This document shows positions 18,709 to 28,431 of a DNA stretch of 64,000 bases, piece by piece. Every line of letters starts with the position of its first letter. The stretch's first letter is position 1. The stretch lies in the NCBI GenBank assembly GCA_958295895.1, contig CATQHI010000005.1:72501-136500 (forward strand). Direction: 5' to 3'. The translations under genes and the position numbers were made by a program. This DNA comes from Saprospiraceae bacterium (lineage in GTDB: Bacteria > Bacteroidota > Bacteroidia > Chitinophagales > Saprospiraceae). The notes under the pieces are model-generated. The model worked only from the letters and a program-made list of their open reading frames with translations. It was not told where the DNA came from and did no database searches.

Positions 18709-21700
18709 ATGACTCCTCCTATGCGAATGCTATTCAGCAGGGCGATTTGCCTTACTGGCTTTTTCTGCCTCCTTACTACTGCCGCCTGGGCGCAAACCAC
18801 CGTCACGGGTACCGTAATCGACCAGGATGGAATCGGGCTACCGGGCGTGAACATACTTGTGGTAGGATCCAGTACCGGCACCGTTACGGATCTGGATGGT
18901 ACCTACAATATATCGGTACCCGAGGGCGGTACGCTGCGCTTTTCCTTCATCGGCTTTGAGGCTCAGGAGATAGAAGTTAGTGGGCAGTCCACAATCGACG
19001 TTACCCTCGGAGCCAGTGCGGACGTGCTCGAGGAAGTGGTCGTAGTGGGCTACGGTAGCCAGCGCAGGGAGGCTGTGACCGGCGCCGTTTCCTCTATTAG
19101 CTCAGAAGAGGTTTCTGCTCTAACGGTAACTAACCTGGGTGAGGCCATCCAGGGTCGTCTGGCCGGTGTGCAGGTCACGGGTGGAGGTGCTCCCGGTGAG
19201 GCGCCGCTGATCCAGGTGCGGGGTATCGGCTCCATTAGCTTTGGCTCGGGTCCGCTCTACGTAGTGGATGGCGTACCCGGTGCCGGTGGACTCAATCAGT
19301 TTGATTCCCGCGATATTGCCAGCGTCAACGTGCTCAAGGATGCTTCGGCGACTGCCGTATACGGTTCGCGCGCCTCCAATGGCGTCATCATCATCGAAAC
19401 GAAGAAAGGCTCAAACAGCGGAGGTATCCGCCTCAGTTTGGAATCTACGGTAGGCGTACAAACGCAGCCCCGTCGCTACGACGTACTCAACTCAGAGCAG
19501 TATATCCGCTACGCGGAAACCCTCAACGGTATGCCGCTGGCTCGCACCCTTAACGGTGGCCTAGATGAAGAAACGTACCCGGGCTCTGGAGTAACCTTCA
19601 GAGAAACTAATACCAACTGGCAGGACGCCATTTTCCAGGATGGACTCATCACCCAGAACTCGCTGCACATTACCGGCGGCAACGATCGCTCGACCTTCTT
19701 TTCCTCCTTCGGCTACCTTAAGCAGGAGGGCATACTGATCGGATCGCCCTACGAGCGGTACAATTTCCGTATTAACAGCGAGCATAACATCAGCGAGAAC
19801 GGCCGCCTCAAATTTGGCCAGACCTTGTTGTTAGTCAACGACATTCGGGGCATTCAGCCTACCCTAGGTGGCCGCACCCAGTTTCTACAGGCTATTCAGT
19901 CTATTCCCTACCAGCCAATCTATAACCCCACGAATATCGGTGGTTTTTCCGGTGCGAATCAGGGACAGGACAGCGCCGACCCCGGTAACCCCGTGCTAGC
20001 CGCTAACCTCCTAGAAAATACAGACCAGGTATTCAAGACCCTGGGCACCGCCTACGCCAGCTATGAGATCATCGACGGACTAGAGGCTCAGTTGTTCTTC
20101 GGAGCAAATTTTCAAACCTTCCGGAATACCAATCACACACCGGTATATGAGTCGACCACGCCGCAAATCCTTAATCAAGTTAGCGAAAACAGAAGCACCA
20201 ATTTCAGTCCATTGTACCGCGGCCTACTCAATTTCGACCGGATTTTCGGGGATCACAGCATCAGTGCCGTAGTAGTTGGAGAGGTCCAAGACAACAACAA
20301 TAACTTTCTGGCTCTGAGTGGCATACAGCCAAATCCGGTGCTGGACGTGCTCACGGGTGCCACTCAGTTCAACGGTAGCGGCAATCCCAGCGAGTCGACG
20401 CTGCGCTCCTTCGTCACCCGTGTGACCTATGGGTACGAGGGGAAGTATTACGCTACCTTTAGTTTCCGCCGTGACGGTTCGTCCATCTTCGCCCCGGGCT
20501 TCCAAACGGAAAATTTTCCGGCTGGTGCCATCGGCTGGAACATCAGCGAGGAACCCTTCATGGACGATACTCCCTTTAGCCTACTTAAGGCACGGGCTAG
20601 CTACGGCCGTACGGGATCCATTGGCCTCGGCCCCTACAGCTTTCAGGACCCCATTAATTCCAGTCTGGGGCCGGTCTTTGGCGGTGCGGAACAGCCCATC
20701 GGCTCGTTCATTAGTTCGCTAGCTAACCCTAACCTCCGCTGGGAATTGACCGATATGCTCAATATCGGACTTGACGTTGGTTTCTTCAACAACCGCCTCA
20801 ACTTCAGCATGGAGTACTACGACCGCCAGGTCGACAACCTCATCCTGAGCGTCCAGCTTCCCCCCTCCGTCGGGGTAGGTTCGACGCAGCAGAACGTAGG
20901 GGCCATGAAGAACACCGGCTTTGAATTCCAGGGGCAGTACTACGGCAACCAGAGCAGTCCCTTTCAGTGGAACGTATCGGTTAATCTGAGCACCAATACC
21001 AACGAGGTGCTGCGGCTGGCCTCCGAGGACGACGTGATCTTTGCCAATAATGATGAGGCCTATACGGGCAACTTCGCCTCCACCATTACCCGCGCCGGCG
21101 ATCCGATCTACAGCTTTTACGGCTTCGAGACCGACGGCATCTTCCAGACGTTCGACGAGATCGATGCGGCTAACGCGCTGGACGATAACCCCACCACTTC
21201 CTTTCAGGACAATGCCGCCCCCGGTGACATTCGGTTCGTGGACCAGAACGGTGACGGAGCGATCACTGCCGCCGATCGGGTAATTCTAGGTAGCTACCTC
21301 CCTGATTTTACCTATGGCATCAACTTCAATGCCCGCTACCTCGGATTTGATTTTAATGTGTTCTTTAATGGTTCGCAGGGCAACGACGTGTACAACGGTA
21401 CGGCTTCGCTGCTCACGCAGACCACCCGTCTGTTCAACGTCAGCACCGACATCCTTAACGCCTGGACGCCGCAGAACACGAGTACCGACGTGCCCCGTAT
21501 CGCCCTCAACGACCCCAACAACAACCGCCGCGTATCCGACCGTTTCATCGAAGACGGTTCTTACCTGCGACTACGGGGATTGACGGTCGGCTACACGCTA
21601 CCCCTGACAGACAACAACTTCGTATCTAATCTACGCCTCTACCTTACGGGGCAGAACCTGTTCACCATCACCGGTTACAGTGGTCTAGACCCCGAAGTTG

Positions 21701-21786
21701 GGGGTGGCATTGGCTCGGTAGGGTTCGATAATGGTGACTACCCGGCGGCACGTTCCTTCATCTTTGGCGCACAGCTAGGCTTCTAG
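18709..21786 (+). CDS. SusC-type TonB-dependent outer-membrane transporter (first copy)
   Basis: About 1025 residues. Signal peptide (LTTAAWAQ), then a carboxypeptidase-regulatory-like beta-sandwich (VTGTVIDQDGIGLPGVNI, residues ~30-105), TonB-contact and plug region (VVVGYGSQRREAVTGAVSS, then RGIGS..GPLYVVDGVPG), and a 22-strand barrel ending GAQLGF. Imports an oligomeric or bulky substrate with the SusD lipoprotein that follows. Start uncertain: GTG 18700 and ATGs at 18709, 18721 and 18727 are in frame. Closely similar to the second SusC at 28432-31488, pointing to duplication. Confidence 0.95.
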   Translation: MTPPMRMLFSRAICLTGFFCLLTTAAWAQTTVTGTVIDQDGIGLPGVNILVVGSSTGTVTDLDGTYNISVPEGGTLRFSFIGFEAQEIEVSGQSTIDVTLGASADVLEEVVVVGYGSQRREAVTGAVSSISSEEVSALTVTNLGEAIQGRLAGVQVTGGGAPGEAPLIQVRGIGSISFGSGPLYVVDGVPGAGGLNQFDSRDIASVNVLKDASATAVYGSRASNGVIIIETKKGSNSGGIRLSLESTVGVQTQPRRYDVLNSEQYIRYAETLNGMPLARTLNGGLDEETYPGSGVTFRETNTNWQDAIFQDGLITQNSLHITGGNDRSTFFSSFGYLKQEGILIGSPYERYNFRINSEHNISENGRLKFGQTLLLVNDIRGIQPTLGGRTQFLQAIQSIPYQPIYNPTNIGGFSGANQGQDSADPGNPVLAANLLENTDQVFKTLGTAYASYEIIDGLEAQLFFGANFQTFRNTNHTPVYESTTPQILNQVSENRSTNFSPLYRGLLNFDRIFGDHSISAVVVGEVQDNNNNFLALSGIQPNPVLDVLTGATQFNGSGNPSESTLRSFVTRVTYGYEGKYYATFSFRRDGSSIFAPGFQTENFPAGAIGWNISEEPFMDDTPFSLLKARASYGRTGSIGLGPYSFQDPINSSLGPVFGGAEQPIGSFISSLANPNLRWELTDMLNIGLDVGFFNNRLNFSMEYYDRQVDNLILSVQLPPSVGVGSTQQNVGAMKNTGFEFQGQYYGNQSSPFQWNVSVNLSTNTNEVLRLASEDDVIFANNDEAYTGNFASTITRAGDPIYSFYGFETDGIFQTFDEIDAANALDDNPTTSFQDNAAPGDIRFVDQNGDGAITAADRVILGSYLPDFTYGINFNARYLGFDFNVFFNGSQGNDVYNGTASLLTQTTRLFNVSTDILNAWTPQNTSTDVPRIALNDPNNNRRVSDRFIEDGSYLRLRGLTVGYTLPLTDNNFVSNLRLYLTGQNLFTITGYSGLDPEVGGGIGSVGFDNGDYPAARSFIFGAQLGF

Positions 21787-21886
21787 GAGACAAAAACTCC
21801 AAAACCAGCAAACCGGTAGATTACGTTTATCAACTGCGGGAACACTGACCATTTCGCCAATATCAACAGTTACAACACTTTCGATC

Positions 21887-23419
21887 ATGAGATTAAGATT
21901 ACTTTCTTTACTGGTGCTGTTGCTCGTCATCGGATACGGCTGCCAGGAGGACGATTTGACCCGCCTCGATCCAGGGCGCGTGGTCCCCGAGAATTATTTT
22001 AATACCGCCGACCAGATCGAGTCGGCTGTGCTGAGCGCCTACGCCCCCATGCGTTCGCCCAATGTCGCCGGGCGCTGGTACTACTTCCTCAACGACCTGC
22101 GTGATGATCAACACATCGGTACCAGTGCACTGTTTCAAACCGGGGGTGCCCTCACCCGCGGGGAGCAGACCGCTACGGCCGGGGAGATTAACGCACACTG
22201 GACCTCGCTTTATCTGATGATCCACCGCGCCAACACCGCCCTGGATGGTATCGCGGGCAACACGAACCTCACCGATGACGTAAAGAACCCGCTGGAAGCC
22301 GAAGCCCGCTTCCTACGCGGGTGGGCCTACAACGAGATCGCTACCAACTTCGGCGGCGCGCCCATCTACCTTAGTCGTGTTACCGATCTGGATCAATTCC
22401 TGCCCCGCAGCCCACGTGAGGCAGTATTCGACCAGGCCCAATCCGATCTGCAGTTCGCCGCCGATAATCTCCCCGTGGATCGTGTGGACGACCAACGCGG
22501 TCGGGCCACCCGGGGTGCTGCCCTCGGATTTCTGGGTCGCAGCTACATGCAGAGCAATGAATTAGATGCCGCCAGGACGGCACTAGAGGCCGTAGTCGGC
22601 CTAGGTACTTATTCCCTCAACGAGAACTTTTTCGACAACTTCACCGAGGAGAATGACTTCACGCCCGAAAGCCTCTTCGAGGTGGTCTACGCACCCATTG
22701 GTGATTTTAACTGGGGAGGAACAACCACCGGTGACGGTATCGAAGCCAAGTCCGTTCGCGCTCAGGAGTACGGTCCTAGTTGGCGCAACGTCACCCCCTC
22801 TTCCAATATTGCTAACCTATTCGAGAACGAACTCGCCGGTTGCTCCTACACCGATCCTCGCTTGTCCCAGACAGTCATCTTCGAAGATCAAACCTACGGT
22901 CCCGACAATACCATCCCCCTGGTGATCAATGAAAACGGCCCACGGATCAACTATCAGGGAATGGAAGTTTACGCCAACTGGTATAAATATGAGGTCTACT
23001 ACAAGCAAGACCCCGGTGCCTACTACACCACGACTACGAACTATGTCGTCATGCGCTACGCGGACGTGCTGTTGCTGTTAGCCGAGATCGAGGCGCGTCA
23101 GGGTAATCTGGAACAGGCCCGTACCTACATGAACATGGTACGCGAGCGTGCGGGAGTACCCGACATCGAGGAAAGCTGTGTAGCTAACGGTACGCAAGCC
23201 GAACTCATCAAGGCCATCGTAGACGAGCGGGGCAAGGAGCTAGCCTCCGAGGCTATACGTGCCCGTGACCTCCGCCGCTGGGATGAGGCCGGCGTCATCG
23301 ACGCGGCCGATTACCTTGATTACTGGAGCGATAAGCAGTTACTCCTGCCCATACCGCTACAGGAAATCATCACCAATCCGCAAATCACCGAGGCCGATCA
23401 AAACCCCGGCTATAACTAA
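21887..23419 (+). CDS. SusD-type substrate-binding lipoprotein (first copy; RagB/SusD family)
   Basis: 510 residues. Lipobox with Cys19 (GYGCQEDDL). Helical TPR-like scaffold with FLRGWAYNEIATNFGGAPIYL and a C-terminal half with MRYADVLLLLAEIEAR, the family hallmark, ending ADQNPGYN. Forms the lid of the SusC transporter. The C-terminal ending is shared exactly with the second SusD (26792-28318). A terminator follows at 23439. Confidence 0.95.
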   Translation: MRLRLLSLLVLLLVIGYGCQEDDLTRLDPGRVVPENYFNTADQIESAVLSAYAPMRSPNVAGRWYYFLNDLRDDQHIGTSALFQTGGALTRGEQTATAGEINAHWTSLYLMIHRANTALDGIAGNTNLTDDVKNPLEAEARFLRGWAYNEIATNFGGAPIYLSRVTDLDQFLPRSPREAVFDQAQSDLQFAADNLPVDRVDDQRGRATRGAALGFLGRSYMQSNELDAARTALEAVVGLGTYSLNENFFDNFTEENDFTPESLFEVVYAPIGDFNWGGTTTGDGIEAKSVRAQEYGPSWRNVTPSSNIANLFENELAGCSYTDPRLSQTVIFEDQTYGPDNTIPLVINENGPRINYQGMEVYANWYKYEVYYKQDPGAYYTTTTNYVVMRYADVLLLLAEIEARQGNLEQARTYMNMVRERAGVPDIEESCVANGTQAELIKAIVDERGKELASEAIRARDLRRWDEAGVIDAADYLDYWSDKQLLLPIPLQEIITNPQITEADQNPGYN

Positions 23420-23438
23420 TCGGGCATCCCGAGCGTAC

Positions 23439-23472
23439 AAAGGGACCGCTTCCGTAGGGAGACGGTCCCTTT
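23439..23472 (+). terminator. Hairpin between SusD and the FG-GAP gene
   Basis: AAAGGGACCG (23439-23448) pairs with CGGTCCCTTT (23463-23472). Only 20 bases before the next start codon, so it may attenuate rather than end transcription of the locus. Confidence 0.75.
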
Positions 23473-23492
23473 GCCGTTTATGCACCGCCGCT

Positions 23493-26400
23493 ATGCGTCC
23501 CTATCTAGCTGTCCTCATACTTCTGGTTGTCGGCTGTGGACAGAAGCCTTCGGAGCTGCGCTTCGAGCTTATGCCCACCCGTAAACACGGTATCACGTTC
23601 CAGAACACCATCCCCGAAAACGACACCATCAACATCCTCCTTTACGAGTACCTCTACAACGGCGGCGGCATCGGGGTAGGGGACTTTGACCGCAACGGGC
23701 TGCCCGACCTCTACTTCAGCGGTAACCTGGTCTCCGGAGCGCTTTACCTGCAACAACCCGACCACACCTTCCGCGACGTAACCCTCCCGGGCGGGCTTAC
23801 CACCTCGGTCTGGGTAGCCGGCGTAGCCGTCACCGACCTAGACGGCAACGGCTACGAAGATCTGTACCTCTCCGTGCTCGATCCGGACGACGATACCCCT
23901 AGCCCCAACCTGCTGTTTCTCAACGACGGCCCCCAGGGTGCAGATAGTATTCCCAAATTTCGGGAGGTGGCCAGTCAGGTTGGGCTGGCCGATCCCGGCT
24001 ACGGTACTCAGGCCGCTTTCGTCGACTACGACCGGGATGGCGACCTCGATGTCTATGTGCTCAATAATTCGTTGGAAAGCTACCCCCGCACCGTAGCCAA
24101 GGGCACCGATACCCTGGGCCGGGGTAAGAGCGTCGACCGGCTGTACGAAAACATCACCGTGCCCGGCGGCCCCCTGGCCTTCCGCCCCACCGAGCAGATC
24201 CGCAGTGAGGGCTGGGGACTCGGTATCGGGGTCCAGGACTTTGACGCCGACGGCTACCCCGATCTCTACATCGGCAACGACTTTATGTCGAATGACTTCC
24301 TACTCATCAACCGGCAGGGGCAACTGCACGATGAGATCACCCGCCGCATGCTCCATCAGTCGAAAAACACGATGGGCGTCGACATCGCCGATCTTAACAA
24401 CGACGGGCAGTCCGAGATCGTCACCGTCGATATGCTCCCCGACGATAACCTACGCCGCAAAACCATGATCGGTGACATCCCCTTCCGGCAGCACGGCGAG
24501 GAGGCCCGCGGCGGTTACAATACCCAGTACCTGCGCAACACCCTCCAACTCAATAACGGCGATGGCACCTTCTCCGACATCGCCTTCCTGGCCGGTACCG
24601 CCGATACCGACTGGAGCTGGACGCCCCTGCTCGCTGATTTCGACAACGATGGGCTGCGCGATCTCTTCGTGTCCAATGGCTATCCGAAGGACATTACCAA
24701 CCGGGACTTTATGGACTTCAGCGCCCAGGCCACCCAGTTCGGCACCGGAGAAGCCCAGTTGCAACGCGTCAAGGCTGCCCTCGCCGAAGTAGGCGGCGTA
24801 CACCAGCCCAACTACCTATTCCGTAACCGCGGCGATCTCACCTTCGAACGTAGCGGCTGGCTACCCGACGATCCCACCTACTCCAACGGCGCGGTCTACC
24901 TCGACTACGACGGTGACGGCGACCTCGACCTCGTCACCAATAACATCAACGAGCCCGCCGGTCTGTACCGCAACCTCAGCCGCGAGCAGCAGCCCGATTC
25001 CACCCACTTTTTACAGATCCACCTGGAGGGACCGGCGGGCAACTCCGACGGCCTGGGTACCCGGGTGTACCTCCGCGCGGATACCCTGAGCCTGTTCGCC
25101 GAGCAACAGCGACAGCGCGGCTACCTGTCCACGCTCGGCAGCACACTGCACTTCGGCCTGGGCGGGCATTCTACCATCGACCGGCTGCTGGTCATCTGGC
25201 CCGACGGGCGTACTACTGAGCGCAGTAACCTTCCGGTAGATCAGGTACTGACCGTTCCCCACGCCACCTCCGTTGCACCTGCGGCCCCGCCCAAGGTGGA
25301 CGCTTTCTTTGCTACTTCAACCGAAGTGTTGCAGCCCATAGAGGTACCCGGTCTTCCGGTGCACCGGGAGTCGGACTACACAGACTTTGATCGCTACGCC
25401 CTGGCCCTGCGCGACAACTCCCACGCCGGTCCTGCTCTGGCTACCGATGGCCGGCTGCTCTTCTTCGGTGGGGCGGCGGGCCAGGCTGTCAGCATCTACG
25501 ATATCCAGGCGGGGACGCAGGTGCAGACGCTGAGCGAAACGGAGCCGGGGGAGGCTGCGCGGCTGCTACTAGTGGACGTAGACGGCGACGGCGATCTGGA
25601 CCTATACGTCGGTAATGGAAGCAGTGAATTCGTAGGGCGGGAGGAGCTACTGCGCGATCAGTTGTACATCAACCAAACCGGAACGTACCGGTTAGCCGAG
25701 GGGGCACTCCCCGACCTTAGGGTGGTGACTGGAGCAGTAGCTACGGCGGACCTGGAGGGGGACGGGGATCAGGATCTGTTTGTAGGGGCGCGACTGCAAG
25801 CAGGGGACTATCCGCGGGGACCAATGTCGTATATCCTGCGCAACGAGGGGGGAGCCTTCACCGTAGCGGATAGCCTGGACCTCGGTATGGTCACGGGAGC
25901 AGTTTGGGAGGATCTCAACGGCGATGGGCAGTCCGATCTGGTGGTAGTAGGGGAATACAGTGCGCCGGTGGTGTCACTCAACGAAGGTGGCCGGCTGGTC
26001 CGGCAGCCTAGCGATGACAACTTGACCGGCTGGTGGTACAGCCTAACTCCGAATGACCTAGATGGCGACGGCGATACTGATTTGCTGGCCGGCAACCTAG
26101 GAATGAATTCGTACTACCAGGCCACGGTAAGGCAGCCACTCACCGTGCGTGCCGACGACTACGATCGCAATGGGGCGCTGGACCCCATTGTAACCGCCTA
26201 CAACGGCGAAGTGGCTTACCCCGTACATCCCCGTAATACCCTGGGCCGACAGTTGCCCGGGCTCAAGCGGCAAATCCCTGATTACGCTAGCTACGGGAGG
26301 TGGACGGAGCGGGACTTGCCGCCGGTTACCGAGCAGGGGGTAAAGTTGGAAGCCAGGGAGTTTCGGTCGGCCTGGTTGGAAAACGATGGGACGGGAACAT

Positions 26401-26711
26401 TTACCGTCCACTTTTTACCGCTGGCTGCACAAACCGCTCCAGTACAAGCCGCTGTACGCTACTACTTGGCGGATGGCCGGGCCGCACTTCTGGTCGTACA
26501 GAATGACTACGCACTGGAAGTGCACGGTGGGCGCCTGGATGCAGGTACGGGCTTTGCGTTGACACTCGATGCCAGTGGGGCACCCGAGGTGTTGCCGCAC
26601 TACTGGTCGGTACGGGCGGATGCCCGTTCGGTGGTTGTGATGGGAGATACCATAGTAGTGGGAGTCAACGGCGGTACCCTGAAAGCTTACCGGGACCCGA
26701 AGCGGCGGTAA
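23493..26711 (+). CDS. FG-GAP/VCBS-repeat lipoprotein with ASPIC/UnbV domain
   Basis: 1072 residues from ATG 23493; lipobox VVGC with Cys15. At least ten calcium-loop repeats of the pattern DxDxDGxxDL (for example DFDRNGLPDLYFSG, DYDRDGDLDVYV, DVDGDGDLDLYVG) suggest two beta-propellers. Between them, near residues 510-590, lies an ASPIC/UnbV block (GLGTRVYL, LHFGLGGHSTIDRLLVIWPDG). In Bacteroidota such proteins often accompany SusCD pairs, so a surface-exposed binding role in this uptake system is likely, not proven. The open frame before 23493 is SusD sequence in another frame. Copies 5 and 15 of the repeat lie inside. Confidence 0.9.
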   Translation: MRPYLAVLILLVVGCGQKPSELRFELMPTRKHGITFQNTIPENDTINILLYEYLYNGGGIGVGDFDRNGLPDLYFSGNLVSGALYLQQPDHTFRDVTLPGGLTTSVWVAGVAVTDLDGNGYEDLYLSVLDPDDDTPSPNLLFLNDGPQGADSIPKFREVASQVGLADPGYGTQAAFVDYDRDGDLDVYVLNNSLESYPRTVAKGTDTLGRGKSVDRLYENITVPGGPLAFRPTEQIRSEGWGLGIGVQDFDADGYPDLYIGNDFMSNDFLLINRQGQLHDEITRRMLHQSKNTMGVDIADLNNDGQSEIVTVDMLPDDNLRRKTMIGDIPFRQHGEEARGGYNTQYLRNTLQLNNGDGTFSDIAFLAGTADTDWSWTPLLADFDNDGLRDLFVSNGYPKDITNRDFMDFSAQATQFGTGEAQLQRVKAALAEVGGVHQPNYLFRNRGDLTFERSGWLPDDPTYSNGAVYLDYDGDGDLDLVTNNINEPAGLYRNLSREQQPDSTHFLQIHLEGPAGNSDGLGTRVYLRADTLSLFAEQQRQRGYLSTLGSTLHFGLGGHSTIDRLLVIWPDGRTTERSNLPVDQVLTVPHATSVAPAAPPKVDAFFATSTEVLQPIEVPGLPVHRESDYTDFDRYALALRDNSHAGPALATDGRLLFFGGAAGQAVSIYDIQAGTQVQTLSETEPGEAARLLLVDVDGDGDLDLYVGNGSSEFVGREELLRDQLYINQTGTYRLAEGALPDLRVVTGAVATADLEGDGDQDLFVGARLQAGDYPRGPMSYILRNEGGAFTVADSLDLGMVTGAVWEDLNGDGQSDLVVVGEYSAPVVSLNEGGRLVRQPSDDNLTGWWYSLTPNDLDGDGDTDLLAGNLGMNSYYQATVRQPLTVRADDYDRNGALDPIVTAYNGEVAYPVHPRNTLGRQLPGLKRQIPDYASYGRWTERDLPPVTEQGVKLEAREFRSAWLENDGTGTFTVHFLPLAAQTAPVQAAVRYYLADGRAALLVVQNDYALEVHGGRLDAGTGFALTLDASGAPEVLPHYWSVRADARSVVVMGDTIVVGVNGGTLKAYRDPKRR
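25275..25292 (+). repeat. Dispersed 18-bp repeat, copy 5
   Basis: Exact consensus GCACCTGCGGCCCCGCCC in sense, preceded by TT, coding for APAAPP just after the ASPIC/UnbV block. Confidence 0.85.
25507..25524 (-). repeat. Dispersed 18-bp repeat, copy 15 (diverged)
   Basis: 16 of 18 positions match on the minus strand (plus reads AGGCGGGGACGCAGGTGC), 215 bases from copy 5 in the same gene and opposite orientation. Confidence 0.55.
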
Positions 26712-26731
26712 GTATTTACTACCTCACACAG

Positions 26732-26764
26732 AAAAGGACCGCTCCTTCAAGGAGCGGTCCTTTT
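26732..26764. terminator. Bidirectional intrinsic terminator
   Basis: AAAAGGACCGCTCC - TTCAA - GGAGCGGTCCTTTT, a perfect stem between convergent genes. Confidence 0.92.
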
Positions 26765-26791
26765 ACTGACACGAGTACTTGCTAGATTAGT

Positions 26792-28318
26792 CTAGTTGTA
26801 CCCGGGGTTTTGATCTGCCTGGGTAATCATTGGGTTATTGATGATCTCGTCCAGAGGGATTGGCAACAGGAACTTCTGCTCATTGTAGCCAAGGATAGCC
26901 TCGGCGTCTACGATACCGGCCGTGTGCCAGCGGCGCAGGTCACGACCGCGGACCTGTTCGGTCACCAGTTCAATAGCCCGCTCGAAAACAACGGCGTCCA
27001 TAATCTCATCGGCCGAACCGTTGGGAATACCGGCCTCATCGAGGAGGGGGGCACCGACCCGGGCGCGAACTTGGTTGATCAGATCGCGTGCGCGGTTCAG
27101 GTCTCCGCCGCTGCGTACCTCGGCTTCGGCTAGCAGCAGCAGGACATCGGCGTAACGCATGATGATTAGGTTCGAGGAGGTCAACTGAAAACTAGGTACC
27201 TCCTGGCGGTAGTAGATGCCATACTTGTAGAAATTGGCGAGCACACTACGACCGGCAAAGGTGATCGGAGCACTGTTGGCGTTAATATCGATTACGAATT
27301 CGTCATTTGGGCCGTAGCTCTCGCCGTTCAAAATGATAATTTCGTCCCACCGGGGGTCGGTGTAATCATCGCCCTTATCTACGTGGGGGATGAGGTCAAT
27401 AAGAGCCTGGCTCGGCACGGCGTTCCGCCAGAAGGGGCCATACTCCTGAGCGCGAGCGCTCTGGGAATTGGGGCCGCCTCCGCTACTGTCACCGGAGTCG
27501 TCCCAATTATAGCCACCATTGGGGGCGAAGATGACCTCGAAGAGTGCCTCACCGAGAAAGTCATTTTCGACGATGAAGTTATCGCCGTAGTTTTCCAGTA
27601 GAACGTATTTGTTCATGGCGACGATATCGTTCAGGACCTGTTTGGCTTCTTCCAGATCACCGCTCTGCATCAGACTACGGGCTAGAAAGCCCCGCGCGCT
27701 GCCCTTATTGCCACGGCCCTGGGTACGATCAATGGCTAAGTTGTCAACGGCGAAGCGTAAATCTGACTGCGCTTGTGCAAAGACAGCCTCACGGCTGGAG
27801 CGGGGTTGATAGTCCTCGGTAGACAGCGCGCGCGTCAGGTAGATTGGTGCGCCGCCCCAAAGGGTAGCAACTTCATTGTAAGCCCAACCGCGCAGGAATT
27901 TAGCTTCGGCCTCGAACTCTAGCTTCTTAGCGTCACTGACCGTGGTATTGGCCGTAATGCCATCCAGTGCGGTATTCATCCGATGGATCATGTCATAGAA
28001 GGCATCGAAAAGTTCGCGAACGTGACGACTGCTCGAATTTTGCTGACCAAGGTTGAGCTCCGGAGCGATTTGCATAGCCGAGGTCGCCGTGTGGTGGTCA
28101 TCCATCAGATCATGCATGATGTAATAGTGGCGCAGGGTAAGGTGCTGCGCACGCATGCTGGCGTAACCGGAGATAACGGCTGCGTCAAGTTGGGCCTCAG
28201 TTTGGAAGAAGTCATCTGGATCGAATCGGTTGGGGTCCAGTTGGGTAAGATCTTCCTCCTGACATCCGTAGTACAGGAAGCCGATGAGACCCAGCAGTAT
28301 GAGTATTCTTAATTTCAT
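26792..28318 (-). CDS. SusD-type substrate-binding lipoprotein (second copy)
   Basis: 508 residues, lipobox Cys19 (LYYGCQEEDL). Same block order as the first SusD: FLRGWAYNEVATLWGGAPIYL, MRYADVLLLLAEAEVR, ending ADQNPGYN. Divergence in the middle (the NWDDSGDSSGGGPNSQ loop) lies where substrate-contact loops of SusD proteins occur, so specificity may differ. Downstream partner of the SusC at 28432-31488 on the same strand, 113 bases apart. Confidence 0.95.
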   Translation of the reverse strand: MKLRILILLGLIGFLYYGCQEEDLTQLDPNRFDPDDFFQTEAQLDAAVISGYASMRAQHLTLRHYYIMHDLMDDHHTATSAMQIAPELNLGQQNSSSRHVRELFDAFYDMIHRMNTALDGITANTTVSDAKKLEFEAEAKFLRGWAYNEVATLWGGAPIYLTRALSTEDYQPRSSREAVFAQAQSDLRFAVDNLAIDRTQGRGNKGSARGFLARSLMQSGDLEEAKQVLNDIVAMNKYVLLENYGDNFIVENDFLGEALFEVIFAPNGGYNWDDSGDSSGGGPNSQSARAQEYGPFWRNAVPSQALIDLIPHVDKGDDYTDPRWDEIIILNGESYGPNDEFVIDINANSAPITFAGRSVLANFYKYGIYYRQEVPSFQLTSSNLIIMRYADVLLLLAEAEVRSGGDLNRARDLINQVRARVGAPLLDEAGIPNGSADEIMDAVVFERAIELVTEQVRGRDLRRWHTAGIVDAEAILGYNEQKFLLPIPLDEIINNPMITQADQNPGYN

Positions 28319-28431
28319 GATCGAAATAAATTAGTGGCGTGAAGGAGAAAGGTGGAGTACGCCGATCCGGCTACCGGGGCCCTACTCAAGATATAACAAA
28401 GGTGGGTATCCGTTTTAGCATACTTTGTCGG

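Noticed and set aside
25275-25292. Idea that the 18-bp word is only an Ala/Pro codon coincidence
   Set aside because: Copies exist between genes, in both orientations and in several reading frames, and exact 18-mers recur.
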